From positions 1 through 5,087 of the forward strand of contig JAFZZX010000144.1 of NCBI GenBank assembly GCA_017615515.1: DNA of 5,087 bases, in the 5' to 3' direction. Position numbers and translations under genes: made by a program. Below, one piece after another: positions 1 to 5,087 of the stretch. Origin of the DNA: Clostridia bacterium (GTDB taxonomy: Bacteria > Bacillota > Clostridia > Christensenellales > CAG-1252). The notes beneath the pieces are model-generated. The model was not told where the DNA came from and did no database searches. It was given only the letters and a program-made list of their open reading frames with translations. Positions within the stretch are counted from its first letter, which is position 1. Each line of letters starts with the position of its first letter.

Positions 1-1
1 C

Positions 2-418
2 TGGTTTCGGAGCGCCACCGCGCCTTACGTCATCACCTTCCTCGTGCTATTCCCGATGCTTTACACCACGGTTTTGGACGCGGCAGATCGTGTGGACAAA
101 GGACTTCTCGAGATGACGCGCGCATATCGTTTTTCCCGCGCGAAGACCCTCTTTTCTTTCTATATCCCGCAGATGATTCCATCGCTGCTGACGGGTGCGA
201 GCATAACGCTGTCTTTCGCGGTAAAGCTCACGATCGCGGCGGAAGTGCTTGCTTATACCGGCGACAGCATGGGGCGACTTATGCAACGGACGTCGGCGTA
301 CATGGAGACATCGATGCTCCTGGCGTGGACGATCGCGGCGATCCTGCTCGGCTTCCTTTTAGAGGGGATCGTATTGCTGATCCGTAGGATCATAATGAGG
401 CGCTATTATGGAAAATAA
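2..418 (+). CDS. ABC transporter permease, SsuC/TauC/ThiX type (5' end outside window)
   Basis: This is the C-terminal 138 residues of an integral membrane permease of an ABC importer. The frame is open from base 2, so the start lies upstream; the GTG at 44 is an internal valine. The segment fits the family fold: a hydrophobic stretch (about residues 8-25), a cytoplasmic EAA-type coupling loop (about residues 37-63, ending in YIPQMIPSLL), a second hydrophobic stretch that includes AAEVLAYTG, and a last helix (SMLLAWTIAAILLGFLLEG) followed by a basic tail (RRIIMRRYYGK). In this family the EAA loop docks on the ATPase, and the relatives import sulfonates, taurine, nitrate or thiamine precursors. 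The substrate cannot be read here because the binding protein is not in view. The glycine usual in the EAA loop seems replaced (AYRFSRAK). The 3' end overlaps the start of the ATPase gene by 11 nt, as expected for translational coupling. The family call is firm; the subfamily is less sure. Confidence 0.88.
   Translation, partial: WFRSATAPYVITFLVLFPMLYTTVLDAADRVDKGLLEMTRAYRFSRAKTLFSFYIPQMIPSLLTGASITLSFAVKLTIAAEVLAYTGDSMGRLMQRTSAYMETSMLLAWTIAAILLGFLLEGIVLLIRRIIMRRYYGK
397..410 (+). promoter_or_regulatory. Ribosome binding site and start of the ATPase frame
   Basis: GAGG at 397-400 lies 7 nt before the ATG at 408-410. This fixes the start upstream of the TAG and shows that the 12-codon leader belongs to the gene rather than being chance open frame. 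Both elements lie inside the permease coding end. Confidence 0.6.
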
Positions 419-1118
419 CGGATTCGTAGAAATCGCAAATTAGTCTGTAAAATACGGTGAAAACAAGGTTTTTTCCGACTTTTCGATCGCGCTTCCGAAG
501 GGCAAAATAACCTGTGTTCTCGGTCCTTCCGGCTCGGGGAAAACGACATTATTGAAAGCGCTCTCGGGATTGATCCCCGCAGAGGGATTCACCGCGCCGA
601 AAACCTCTTTCATCTTCCAAGATCACAGACTTTTGCCTCACCTCACCGCCCTCGACAACCTCGCGATCGTTCTGGAAGGAAAGAAAGAGGAGCGCCGTGT
701 AATCGCTCGAAAAATGCTTACGGATATGGAGCTATCCGACGCGATCTCGCTCTATCCGCACGAACTCTCGGGCGGCATGGCACAGCGCGTCGCGATCGCA
801 CGAGGACTATTATTCGATGCGGAGCTTCTCGTGATGGACGAGCCGTTCAAGGGACTTGACCTTGCTCTGCAAGAACGCCTGATCCGCTATTTCGTGAAGT
901 ATTGGGAAACCTCGCGCCGTACGACCGTCTTCGTGACCCACAGCATTTTAGAGGCGATCCTCGTCGCCGATCGGATCGTCGTGATCGGAAAAGGGGAGCA
1001 GGGTGCCCGCGTTCTCTACGAAAGAGATTGCGACTTGCCGCGAGAAAAACGTGCGCTCGGTGTGCCCGAAGTGGACGCGCTCCGCTCGGAACTGCACGAC
1101 CTATTGGTTACGCTCTAG
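408..1118 (+). pseudogene. ABC transporter ATP-binding protein, SsuB/TauB/ThiZ type, interrupted by in-frame TAG at codon 12
   Basis: This frame encodes the ATPase partner of the preceding permease. The ATG at 408 has GAGG at 397-400, 7 nt upstream, and lies inside the permease end. The frame has 236 codons, a normal length for the family, and carries every ATPase motif: Walker A GPSGSGKT (39-46), Q-loop FIFQ (Q71), signature LSGGMAQR (120-127), Walker B LLVMDEP (140-146, catalytic Glu145), D-loop GLD and the H-loop His178. Codon 12 (441-443) is TAG, placed in the first beta strand just before SVKYG, where relatives usually have a hydrophobic residue. Between this stop and Walker A there is no ATG, GTG or TTG in frame. 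The first is the TTG at 552, which would give a 188-aa product lacking Walker A. A single T-to-A change in a TTG leucine codon would explain it (inference). No second lesion is visible, so the event is recent, or the stop is read through, or it is a base error. The stop at 1116-1118 is also TAG, which argues against general reassignment of UAG. Confidence 0.82.
441..443 (+). other. In-frame amber codon in the ABC ATPase frame
   Basis: TAG stands between AAT and TCT in the frame that starts at 408 and runs through Walker A. The next base is T, and I see neither an obvious stem-loop nor a readthrough signal directly downstream. No in-frame initiation codon follows before the P-loop, so a reinitiated product could not bind ATP normally. 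Confidence 0.9.
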
Positions 1119-1387
1119 TCCTTTTTGATCAACTTTATCGCCTTTTCCAACCTATCTCTTTGTTCTGCATTCAGCATCGGTGTGACCGCTCTGACGAAAT
1201 CGTCGATCTTGTCGTCCGAATAGGTGCCGTCCTGCTTTTCTTTCTTTGCCGCGTTCACGATCTCTCCGAGTAGCTCGGCGTCACTCTTTCCGCTGTATCG
1301 TTCCGCAGTCTTCCTGATGTCGTCTTTTGCCTCGTCTTGAACGGGCTTTTGGGTGTTACGATTTTTCCGAAAAGTATCAAAGTCCAT
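1115..1387 (-). CDS. Small charged helical protein, function unknown (90 aa)
   Basis: I do not recognise this protein. A GTG start at 1405 would give 96 aa, but the ATG at 1387 is preferred because AAAGGAG (1394-1400, - strand) ends 6 nt before it and would otherwise sit inside the coding region. The 90-residue product has no signal peptide or membrane segment and is rich in Lys, Asp, Glu and Arg. Residues 1-30 are polar and probably flexible. Residues 34-50 (KSDAELLGEIVNAAKKE) and 58-90 (the second run includes FVRAVTPMLNAEQRDRLEKA) look like amphipathic helices separated by a KQDGTYS turn, so a small cytoplasmic helical domain is likely (inference). It is transcribed away from the 112-aa gene and converges on the ABC ATPase, with the two stops sharing CTAG. 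Codon choice and motif regularity support a real gene, but no function can be given. Confidence 0.75.
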   Translation of the reverse strand: MDFDTFRKNRNTQKPVQDEAKDDIRKTAERYSGKSDAELLGEIVNAAKKEKQDGTYSDDKIDDFVRAVTPMLNAEQRDRLEKAIKLIKKD

Positions 1388-1393
1388 ATTCCG

Positions 1394-1400
1394 CTCCTTT
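1394..1400 (-). promoter_or_regulatory. Shine-Dalgarno site that decides the start of the 90-aa gene
   Basis: AAAGGAG on the - strand ends 6 nt before the ATG at 1387-1385. This spacing selects the ATG over the in-frame GTG at 1405, which would place the site inside the gene. Confidence 0.7.
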
Positions 1401-1430
1401 TTCACCGTATTATATTGACGCGCATATACA
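1401..1430 (+). promoter_or_regulatory. Possible weak promoter for the 112-aa gene
   Basis: TTCACC (1401-1406) and TATACA (1425-1430) are separated by 18 nt and would start RNA close to 1437, only a few bases before the ribosome binding site at 1439. It would overlap the divergent promoter on the other strand almost fully. The match is modest and the leader would be very short, so this is tentative. Confidence 0.25.
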
Positions 1431-1438
1431 AATGTGAC
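1409..1438 (-). promoter_or_regulatory. Putative sigma-A promoter for the 90-aa gene
   Basis: On the - strand a perfect TATAAT occupies 1414-1409. GTCACA (1438-1433) matches the -35 consensus at four of six positions with an 18-nt spacer. Transcription would begin near 1402, leaving a leader of about 15 nt that contains the ribosome binding site. The -10 is convincing; the -35 is weak. Confidence 0.5.
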
Positions 1439-1443
1439 GGAGG
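1439..1443 (+). promoter_or_regulatory. Shine-Dalgarno site that decides the start of the 112-aa gene
   Basis: GGAGG is followed by 5 nt and then the ATG at 1449. The alternative GTG at 1434 would put this site within the coding sequence. Confidence 0.75.
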
Positions 1444-1448
1444 CAACT

Positions 1449-1787
1449 ATGGATCCCGATTTTTTGTCAAATCTATTAAAAGGTCAGGGCGGACAAAACC
1501 CGCTGGCGGCGTTACTTCCCTTGTTTCTCGGCGGAAATAAAAGCAATCTATCCTCGCTCCTCGGCTCGTTCGGAGGGGCGGCTCAACAAGAAAAAGGCGA
1601 GTCGTTCCCGCCGCTATTCGGCGCCCCAAGCCCTTCGAGCCCCTCGTCCGATACGGGGATATTTAACGTTTTAAGTCAGTTGTTTTCTTCTCGCTCTAAC
1701 ATAAAAACCGAGACAAAATCACCCGATCCATACCCGTACGAGCTGCAATATAACCGTCCCGATATACACGAATTGCATAAAAATTGA
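1449..1787 (+). CDS. Small low-complexity protein, function unknown (112 aa)
   Basis: I do not recognise this protein. The ATG at 1449 is chosen over the GTG at 1434 because GGAGG (1439-1443) sits 5 nt before it. The N-terminal 43 residues are rich in Leu, Gly, Asn and Ser (DFLSNLLKGQGGQNP, LAALLPLFLGG, LSSLLGSFGG), resembling short amphipathic or hydrophobic patches rather than a true signal peptide or a long membrane helix. A Ser/Pro linker (APSPSSPSS, about 59-67) follows, then a second short hydrophobic patch (IFNVLSQLFSS, 71-81) and a polar tail with PYPYELQYNRP. The repeated patches separated by flexible linkers suggest a self-associating or surface-binding small protein (inference only). 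It is divergent from the 90-aa gene and lies 160 bp upstream of the topoisomerase operon on the same strand. The strong ribosome binding site and the open frame support a real gene. Confidence 0.65.
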   Translation: MDPDFLSNLLKGQGGQNPLAALLPLFLGGNKSNLSSLLGSFGGAAQQEKGESFPPLFGAPSPSSPSSDTGIFNVLSQLFSSRSNIKTETKSPDPYPYELQYNRPDIHELHKN

Positions 1788-1799
1788 TACGTTTATGCA
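1774..1799 (+). terminator. Weak stem-loop over the stop codon of the 112-aa gene, possible terminator
   Basis: TGCATAAA (1774-1781) and TTTATGCA (1792-1799) form a perfect 8-bp inverted repeat with a 10-nt loop that holds the TGA stop (1785-1787). A T-rich but interrupted stretch follows (about 1800-1819). The stem has only two GC pairs, so it would be a poor intrinsic terminator. It could instead be an mRNA end structure or an operator-like palindrome. Confidence 0.3.
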
Positions 1800-1829
1800 T
1801 TACTTTCTTTCATTTTGTTAAATAAATAC

Positions 1830-1858
1830 TTTTCAAAAAAAAGAATGTATGTTATAAT
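1830..1858 (+). promoter_or_regulatory. Extended -10 promoter of the topoisomerase operon
   Basis: A perfect TATAAT lies at 1853-1858, preceded by TG one base upstream (TGTTATAAT, 1850-1858), the extended -10 arrangement. TTTTCA (1830-1835) is a four-of-six match to the -35 with a 17-nt spacer. The spacer opens with a run of eight A (1835-1842), which may bend the DNA. Transcription would start near 1865, giving a leader of about 80 nt before the GTG at 1948. Confidence 0.72.
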
Positions 1859-1888
1859 GAACGCGATTTATGCGGCGAATTCGGGACA

Positions 1889-1914
1889 CTATATGTGGTA
1901 TCGTATTCATATAG
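1889..1914 (+). repeat. Inverted repeat in the leader of the topoisomerase operon
   Basis: CTATATG (1889-1895) and CATATAG (1908-1914) are perfect inverted copies with a 12-nt loop. CGG (1882-1884) and CCG (1915-1917) could extend the stem across a 4-nt bulge. The site is about 25 nt downstream of the predicted transcription start and ends 24 nt before the ribosome binding site. It may be an RNA hairpin or an operator; neither is proven. Confidence 0.35.
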
Positions 1915-1937
1915 CCGACACCAAATATAGCGATTTC

Positions 1938-1942
1938 GGAGG
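1938..1942 (+). promoter_or_regulatory. Shine-Dalgarno site for the GTG start of the B subunit
   Basis: GGAGG ends 5 nt before the GTG at 1948. No ATG with comparable spacing is nearby, so initiation at GTG is well supported. The resulting N-terminus MNKDYNAKDIEVLEG is of the usual GyrB/ParE kind. Confidence 0.8.
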
Positions 1943-1947
1943 GAGCG

Positions 1948-3918
1948 GTGAATAAGGACTATAACGCGAAAGATATAGAAGTTCTCGAAGGGTTGGAAGC
2001 GGTCCGCCTTCGTCCCGGTATGTATATCGGCACGACGGGCGCTAAGGGACTGCATCATATCCTTTGGGAGATCGTGGACAATGCTTTAGACGAGATCTGC
2101 AACGGATTCGGCACGCGCGTCGACATCGTGATCTATCCCGACGGCAGCGTCAGCGTCGAGGACGACGGCCGCGGTATCCCGGTGGACAAGCATCCCACGC
2201 TCGGCATCAGCGGCGTGGAAGTCGTCTTCACCCAGCTCCACGCAGGCGGCAAGTTCAATAACGAAAACTACACCTTCTCGGGCGGTTTGCACGGCGTCGG
2301 CGCGTCGGTCACCAACGCGCTGTCCGAATGGCTCGACGTGACGGTCTACAAGAACGGTAAGGTCTATAAGCAGGAGTTCCATTCTCCCGAAGTCAACGGC
2401 AAGATCCAAAGCGGTATTCCGCGTACTTCCTTGACCGAAACGGGGGAGAAGACCCAAAAGCACGGCACTTACGTCCGCTTTTTGCCGGACAAGCGCGTCT
2501 TCGGCAAAGAGCTTCTGAGTTATCAAACCATCATCGCCCACGTCCAAGAGCAGGCATTTCTTAACAAAGGGATCACGATCACCGTCGAAGACAAACGCCA
2601 GCTCGACGACGACCTCAACAGTCTGAAGTCCACTTTCTGTTACGAACGCGGTCTCAGCGATTTCGTTCAGTTCATCAATAACGACAAACAAGTCCTTTAT
2701 GCCGAACCCATTGAGTTCGAGGTGCTGCAGGATCGTTTCTATCTCGGCATCTCCTTGCAGCACACCATGGAGTTCAGCGAGAGGACCTTTTCCTTCGTAA
2801 ACAGCATTCCGACCAACGAAGGCGGCACGCACGAAGTCGGGTTCAAGAGCGCTCTGACCAAGGTCATGAACGACTATGCCCGCAAGCGCGGCCTTTTGAA
2901 GGACAAAGACGCCAATTTGCAGGGCGAGGACTTCCGCGAGGGCTTGACTTGCGTTTTGTCCGTTCGTATGCAAAACGTACAGTTTGAAGGACAGACCAAG
3001 ACCAAGCTCGGCAACCCCGAGATCCGTCCCCTCGTCGAGGGCATCGTGATGGAGAAACTCGACGCTTATTTGTCCGAGAAAAAGCATTTCGACGTCGGCG
3101 ACAAGATCGTTGAGAAGGCACTCGGCGCGGCGAAGGTCAGAGAAGCGGCGAAAAAGGCGAAGGATCTCGCCCGTCAAAAGAACAACGCCAATACGAATAT
3201 GCTGATCGGCAAGCTCGCCAATTGCACGGGCAAAAAACCCGAGCTAAACGAGCTGTTTATCGTTGAGGGCGATAGTGCAGGCGGCAGCGCCAAGCAGGGA
3301 CGCGATCGCAGGTTCCAAGCGATCCTGCCTCTCCGCGGCAAGCCGATCAATGCAGAGAAAAAACGCATCGAACAGCTCCTTGATAACGAGGAGATCTGCA
3401 CGATCATCGGCGCGCTCGGCGCGAACTTCGATACAGAGTTCAATATCAACGCCTTGAAGTTCGGCAAGGTCATCATTCTCGCGGACGCTGACCAGGACGG
3501 CGCGCACATTCGCTCGATCCTGCTTACCTTCTTCTTCCGCTATATGAAGGAATTGATCACCGACGGACACCTCTATATCGGCATGCCGCCCCTTTATAAG
3601 GTTGAGAAAAAGGACGTGATCCGCTACGGTTACGACGACGCCGCTCTCGATAAGATCATCGAAGAGGTCGGCAGGAACTACAAATTACAGCGTTATAAAG
3701 GTCTCGGCGAAATGAATCCCGAGCAACTGTGGGAAACCACCTTAAATCCCGAAACGCGTTGCCTGACTCGCGTATCCATCGACGACGCGGCGGCGGCTGA
3801 CAAGATGATCAGCACCTTGATGGGTGACAACGTGGACTCGCGCAAAGCATATATTTATCAATTCGCGAATTTCAATCGTAAAGATGAGATCGAGAAAAAG
3901 GGTTACTTGAATGTCTGA
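1948..3918 (+). CDS. gyrB/parE: Type IIA DNA topoisomerase subunit B (GyrB/ParE), ATPase subunit
   Basis: This 656-aa protein is the ATP-binding subunit of a type IIA topoisomerase, which passes one DNA duplex through a break in another to control supercoiling and unlink chromosomes. The GHKL ATPase domain shows RPGMYIG (22-28), WEIVDNALDE (40-49, general base Glu41, Mg-binding Asn45), EDDGRGIP (71-78) and SGGLHGVGAS (111-120). The transducer carries the ATP-sensing lysine motif QTKTKLG (349-355). The TOPRIM domain has VEGDSAGGSAKQGRDRR (439-455, Glu440), PLRGK (461-465) and the Mg-binding DADQDG (513-518); QRYKGLGEMNPEQLW (581-595) follows. Length matches the short GyrB/ParE form without the proteobacterial insert. 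DGAHIR is gyrase-like, while DADQDG (commonly DADVDG in GyrB and DADTDG in Gram-positive ParE) and the C-terminal KKGYLNV are unusual. With no dnaA/recF neighbours, gyrase and topo IV cannot be told apart here. Residues matching the quinolone-linked Asp426 and Lys447 of E. coli GyrB (Asp442, Lys465) are retained. Confidence 0.95.
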   Translation: MNKDYNAKDIEVLEGLEAVRLRPGMYIGTTGAKGLHHILWEIVDNALDEICNGFGTRVDIVIYPDGSVSVEDDGRGIPVDKHPTLGISGVEVVFTQLHAGGKFNNENYTFSGGLHGVGASVTNALSEWLDVTVYKNGKVYKQEFHSPEVNGKIQSGIPRTSLTETGEKTQKHGTYVRFLPDKRVFGKELLSYQTIIAHVQEQAFLNKGITITVEDKRQLDDDLNSLKSTFCYERGLSDFVQFINNDKQVLYAEPIEFEVLQDRFYLGISLQHTMEFSERTFSFVNSIPTNEGGTHEVGFKSALTKVMNDYARKRGLLKDKDANLQGEDFREGLTCVLSVRMQNVQFEGQTKTKLGNPEIRPLVEGIVMEKLDAYLSEKKHFDVGDKIVEKALGAAKVREAAKKAKDLARQKNNANTNMLIGKLANCTGKKPELNELFIVEGDSAGGSAKQGRDRRFQAILPLRGKPINAEKKRIEQLLDNEEICTIIGALGANFDTEFNINALKFGKVIILADADQDGAHIRSILLTFFFRYMKELITDGHLYIGMPPLYKVEKKDVIRYGYDDAALDKIIEEVGRNYKLQRYKGLGEMNPEQLWETTLNPETRCLTRVSIDDAAAADKMISTLMGDNVDSRKAYIYQFANFNRKDEIEKKGYLNV

Positions 3919-5087
3919 AGAGATTAAGAACGAAAACGAAAATACCGAAGAAGCGCGGATATACGAGAAGACGGTCGAGCAGGTCCTGCACGAGTCGATG
4001 ATCCCGTATTCCGAATACGTCATTTTGGATAGGGCGCTCCCGCGCGTCGAAGACGGTCTTAAGCCCGTCCAGCGCAGGATCCTATACAGTATGTACGAAC
4101 TCGGGCTCTCGCACGACAAGCCGCACAAGAAATGCGCGCGTATCGTCGGCGAATGTCTCGGCAAATACCACCCGCACGGCGACACTTCGGTGTACGACGC
4201 GCTCGTGCGTCTCGCCCAATCTTTCAATATGAGCGAATGTTTGGTGGACGGACACGGCAACTTCGGTTCGGTGGACGGCGACAGCGCCGCGGCGATGCGT
4301 TATACCGAGGCTCGTCTCGCCCCCATCGCGCAGGAAATGCTCCGCGACATCGATAAAGACACCGTCACCTACAGCTTGAACTTCGACGACACGCTGAAAG
4401 AGCCCGATATGCTCCCGGGCAGATTCCCGAACCTTCTCGTTAACGGTGCGTCGGGTATCGCGGTCGGTCTCGCCACCAATATACCGACTCACAATATCAC
4501 CGAGGTCATAGACGGCGCCGTCGCGATGATCGACTCGCCCAATATCAAACTCGAGGATCTGATGGGCATTATCAAGGGACCGGATTTCCCGACGGGCGGC
4601 ATCATTTATAAGACGGACGATCTCCGCCAAGCCTACGAAACTGGCAAAGGGAAGGTCACGATCACTGCGAAGATGCACATCGAGCGGGAAGGGGACAAGA
4701 AGAGCATCGTCATCACCGAGCTACCCTATCAGGTGAATAAGTCCAAACTCCTCCTCAAGATCAACGAACTGCGCGAGAGCAAGAAAGAGCCTTACGTGCA
4801 GATCGCTGATATCTTGGACGAGTCGGACCGTCAGGGACTGCGCGCGACGATCAAGCTCAAGAGAGACGCCGATCCCGATAGGATCATCAAGCTCCTCCTC
4901 AAGCACACCGACTTGCAGACCAACTTCGGCATCAATATGGTGGTGATCGCGGACGGCAAGCCGCGCCTTATGGGACTGAAAGAGATCATCAAGTATTATC
5001 TCGAGTATCAACGCACGTTGATCCAACGCCGCACCCGTTTCGATCTCAACGCGGCGAAAGAGAGAGACGAGATCCTCAGAGGACTCC
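3911..5087 (+). CDS. gyrA/parC: Type IIA DNA topoisomerase subunit A (GyrA/ParC), 3' end outside window
   Basis: This is the DNA-breaking partner of the preceding B subunit, open for 392 codons to the window end. The ATG at 3911 overlaps the end of the B gene by 8 nt and has a weak AAAGGG about 8 nt upstream, so translation is probably coupled. After an acidic leader of about 20 residues comes DRALPRVEDGLKPVQRRIL (40-58), the winged-helix core HKKCARIVG (72-80), KYHPHGDTSVYDALVRLAQ (85-103), GHGNFGSVDGD (114-124) and AAAMRYTEARL (126-136) with the catalytic Tyr131 and Arg130. NIPTHN (190-195) holds the intercalating Ile191. The tower domain follows. GHGNFGSVDGD and DKPHKK are gyrase-like. The N-terminal YSEYVILDRALPRVEDG differs from the usual GyrA DYSMSVIVGRALPDVRDG and reminds me of a clostridial second type IIA enzyme (recollection, not tested). 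The quinolone-pocket equivalents of E. coli Ser83 and Asp87 are Thr92 and Asp96. The C-terminal domain with any GyrA box, which would settle gyrase against topo IV, is not in view. Confidence 0.93.
   Translation, partial: MSEEIKNENENTEEARIYEKTVEQVLHESMIPYSEYVILDRALPRVEDGLKPVQRRILYSMYELGLSHDKPHKKCARIVGECLGKYHPHGDTSVYDALVRLAQSFNMSECLVDGHGNFGSVDGDSAAAMRYTEARLAPIAQEMLRDIDKDTVTYSLNFDDTLKEPDMLPGRFPNLLVNGASGIAVGLATNIPTHNITEVIDGAVAMIDSPNIKLEDLMGIIKGPDFPTGGIIYKTDDLRQAYETGKGKVTITAKMHIEREGDKKSIVITELPYQVNKSKLLLKINELRESKKEPYVQIADILDESDRQGLRATIKLKRDADPDRIIKLLLKHTDLQTNFGINMVVIADGKPRLMGLKEIIKYYLEYQRTLIQRRTRFDLNAAKERDEILRGL

Noticed and set aside
230..800. Recurring CGATCG/GCGATC words in the transporter genes
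   Set aside because: They fall mainly at Ile/Ala or Ile-containing codon junctions and fit codon preference; spacing is irregular and no palindromic repeat family emerges.
552..1118. A shorter ATPase starting at the TTG at 552
   Set aside because: It would lack Walker A, which is encoded in the same frame just upstream, and no good ribosome binding site precedes it. It is the remainder of the interrupted gene.
408..1118. General reassignment of UAG to an amino acid
   Set aside because: UAG ends this same gene at a natural C-terminus and also ends the facing 90-aa gene, and reading on would enter antisense sequence. Local readthrough is not excluded.
902..1273. An open frame on the + strand bridging the ATPase end and the 90-aa gene
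   Set aside because: It is out of frame with the ATPase motifs and antisense to the 90-aa gene, and its Arg/Cys-rich product looks like a frame shadow.
2086..3177. A 363-codon open frame on the - strand inside the B subunit gene
   Set aside because: It lies wholly antisense to an unmistakable GyrB/ParE. Its Val/Leu/Asp/Glu-rich product has no motif, and such frames arise from codon bias of the sense gene.
4082..4678. A 198-codon open frame on the - strand inside the A subunit gene
   Set aside because: It is antisense to the catalytic core of GyrA/ParC, with no ribosome binding site or recognisable domain.

Overview
The window looks like chromosomal DNA of a moderately GC-rich member of the Clostridia/Bacillota. 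The basis is strong Shine-Dalgarno sites of the GGAGG/AAGGAG type, GTG starts, sigma-A-like promoters, a short GyrB without the long proteobacterial insert, and B and A topoisomerase subunits encoded as an overlapping B-A pair. Assignment below phylum or class is not possible from the sequence alone. I see no mobile element, CRISPR array, tRNA or rRNA.

Left part (1-1118, + strand): the 3' part of an ABC importer operon. A permease of the SsuC/TauC/ThiX type (cut by the window edge) overlaps by 11 nt an ATP-binding subunit of the SsuB/TauB/ThiZ type. The ATPase frame is intact over 236 codons except for one in-frame TAG at codon 12 (441-443), upstream of the Walker A motif. No usable start lies between that stop and Walker A, so the gene is called a pseudogene, with readthrough or a sequencing error as alternatives.

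Middle part (1115-1947): a small charged, probably helical protein of 90 aa on the - strand converges on the ATPase, and the two stop codons interlock on one CTAG. It is divergent from a 112-aa low-complexity protein on the + strand. About 60 bp separates the two starts and probably holds overlapping divergent promoters. I recognise neither protein. A 160-bp AT-rich gap follows, with a weak stem-loop over the stop of the 112-aa gene, a good extended -10 promoter, and a leader with an inverted repeat before the topoisomerase genes.

Right part (1948-5087, + strand): a complete type IIA topoisomerase B subunit (656 aa, GyrB/ParE) overlaps by 8 nt the A subunit (GyrA/ParC), which runs off the window after 392 codons. 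The two form one heterotetrameric A2B2 enzyme. Some signatures favour gyrase (GHGNFGSVDGD in A, DGAHIR in B) but the B-A pair lacks the dnaA-dnaN-recF neighbourhood and has variant signatures, so the choice between gyrase and a topo IV-like second enzyme is left open. No novel multi-gene system was identified. The most notable item is the nonsense codon in an otherwise intact ABC ATPase.
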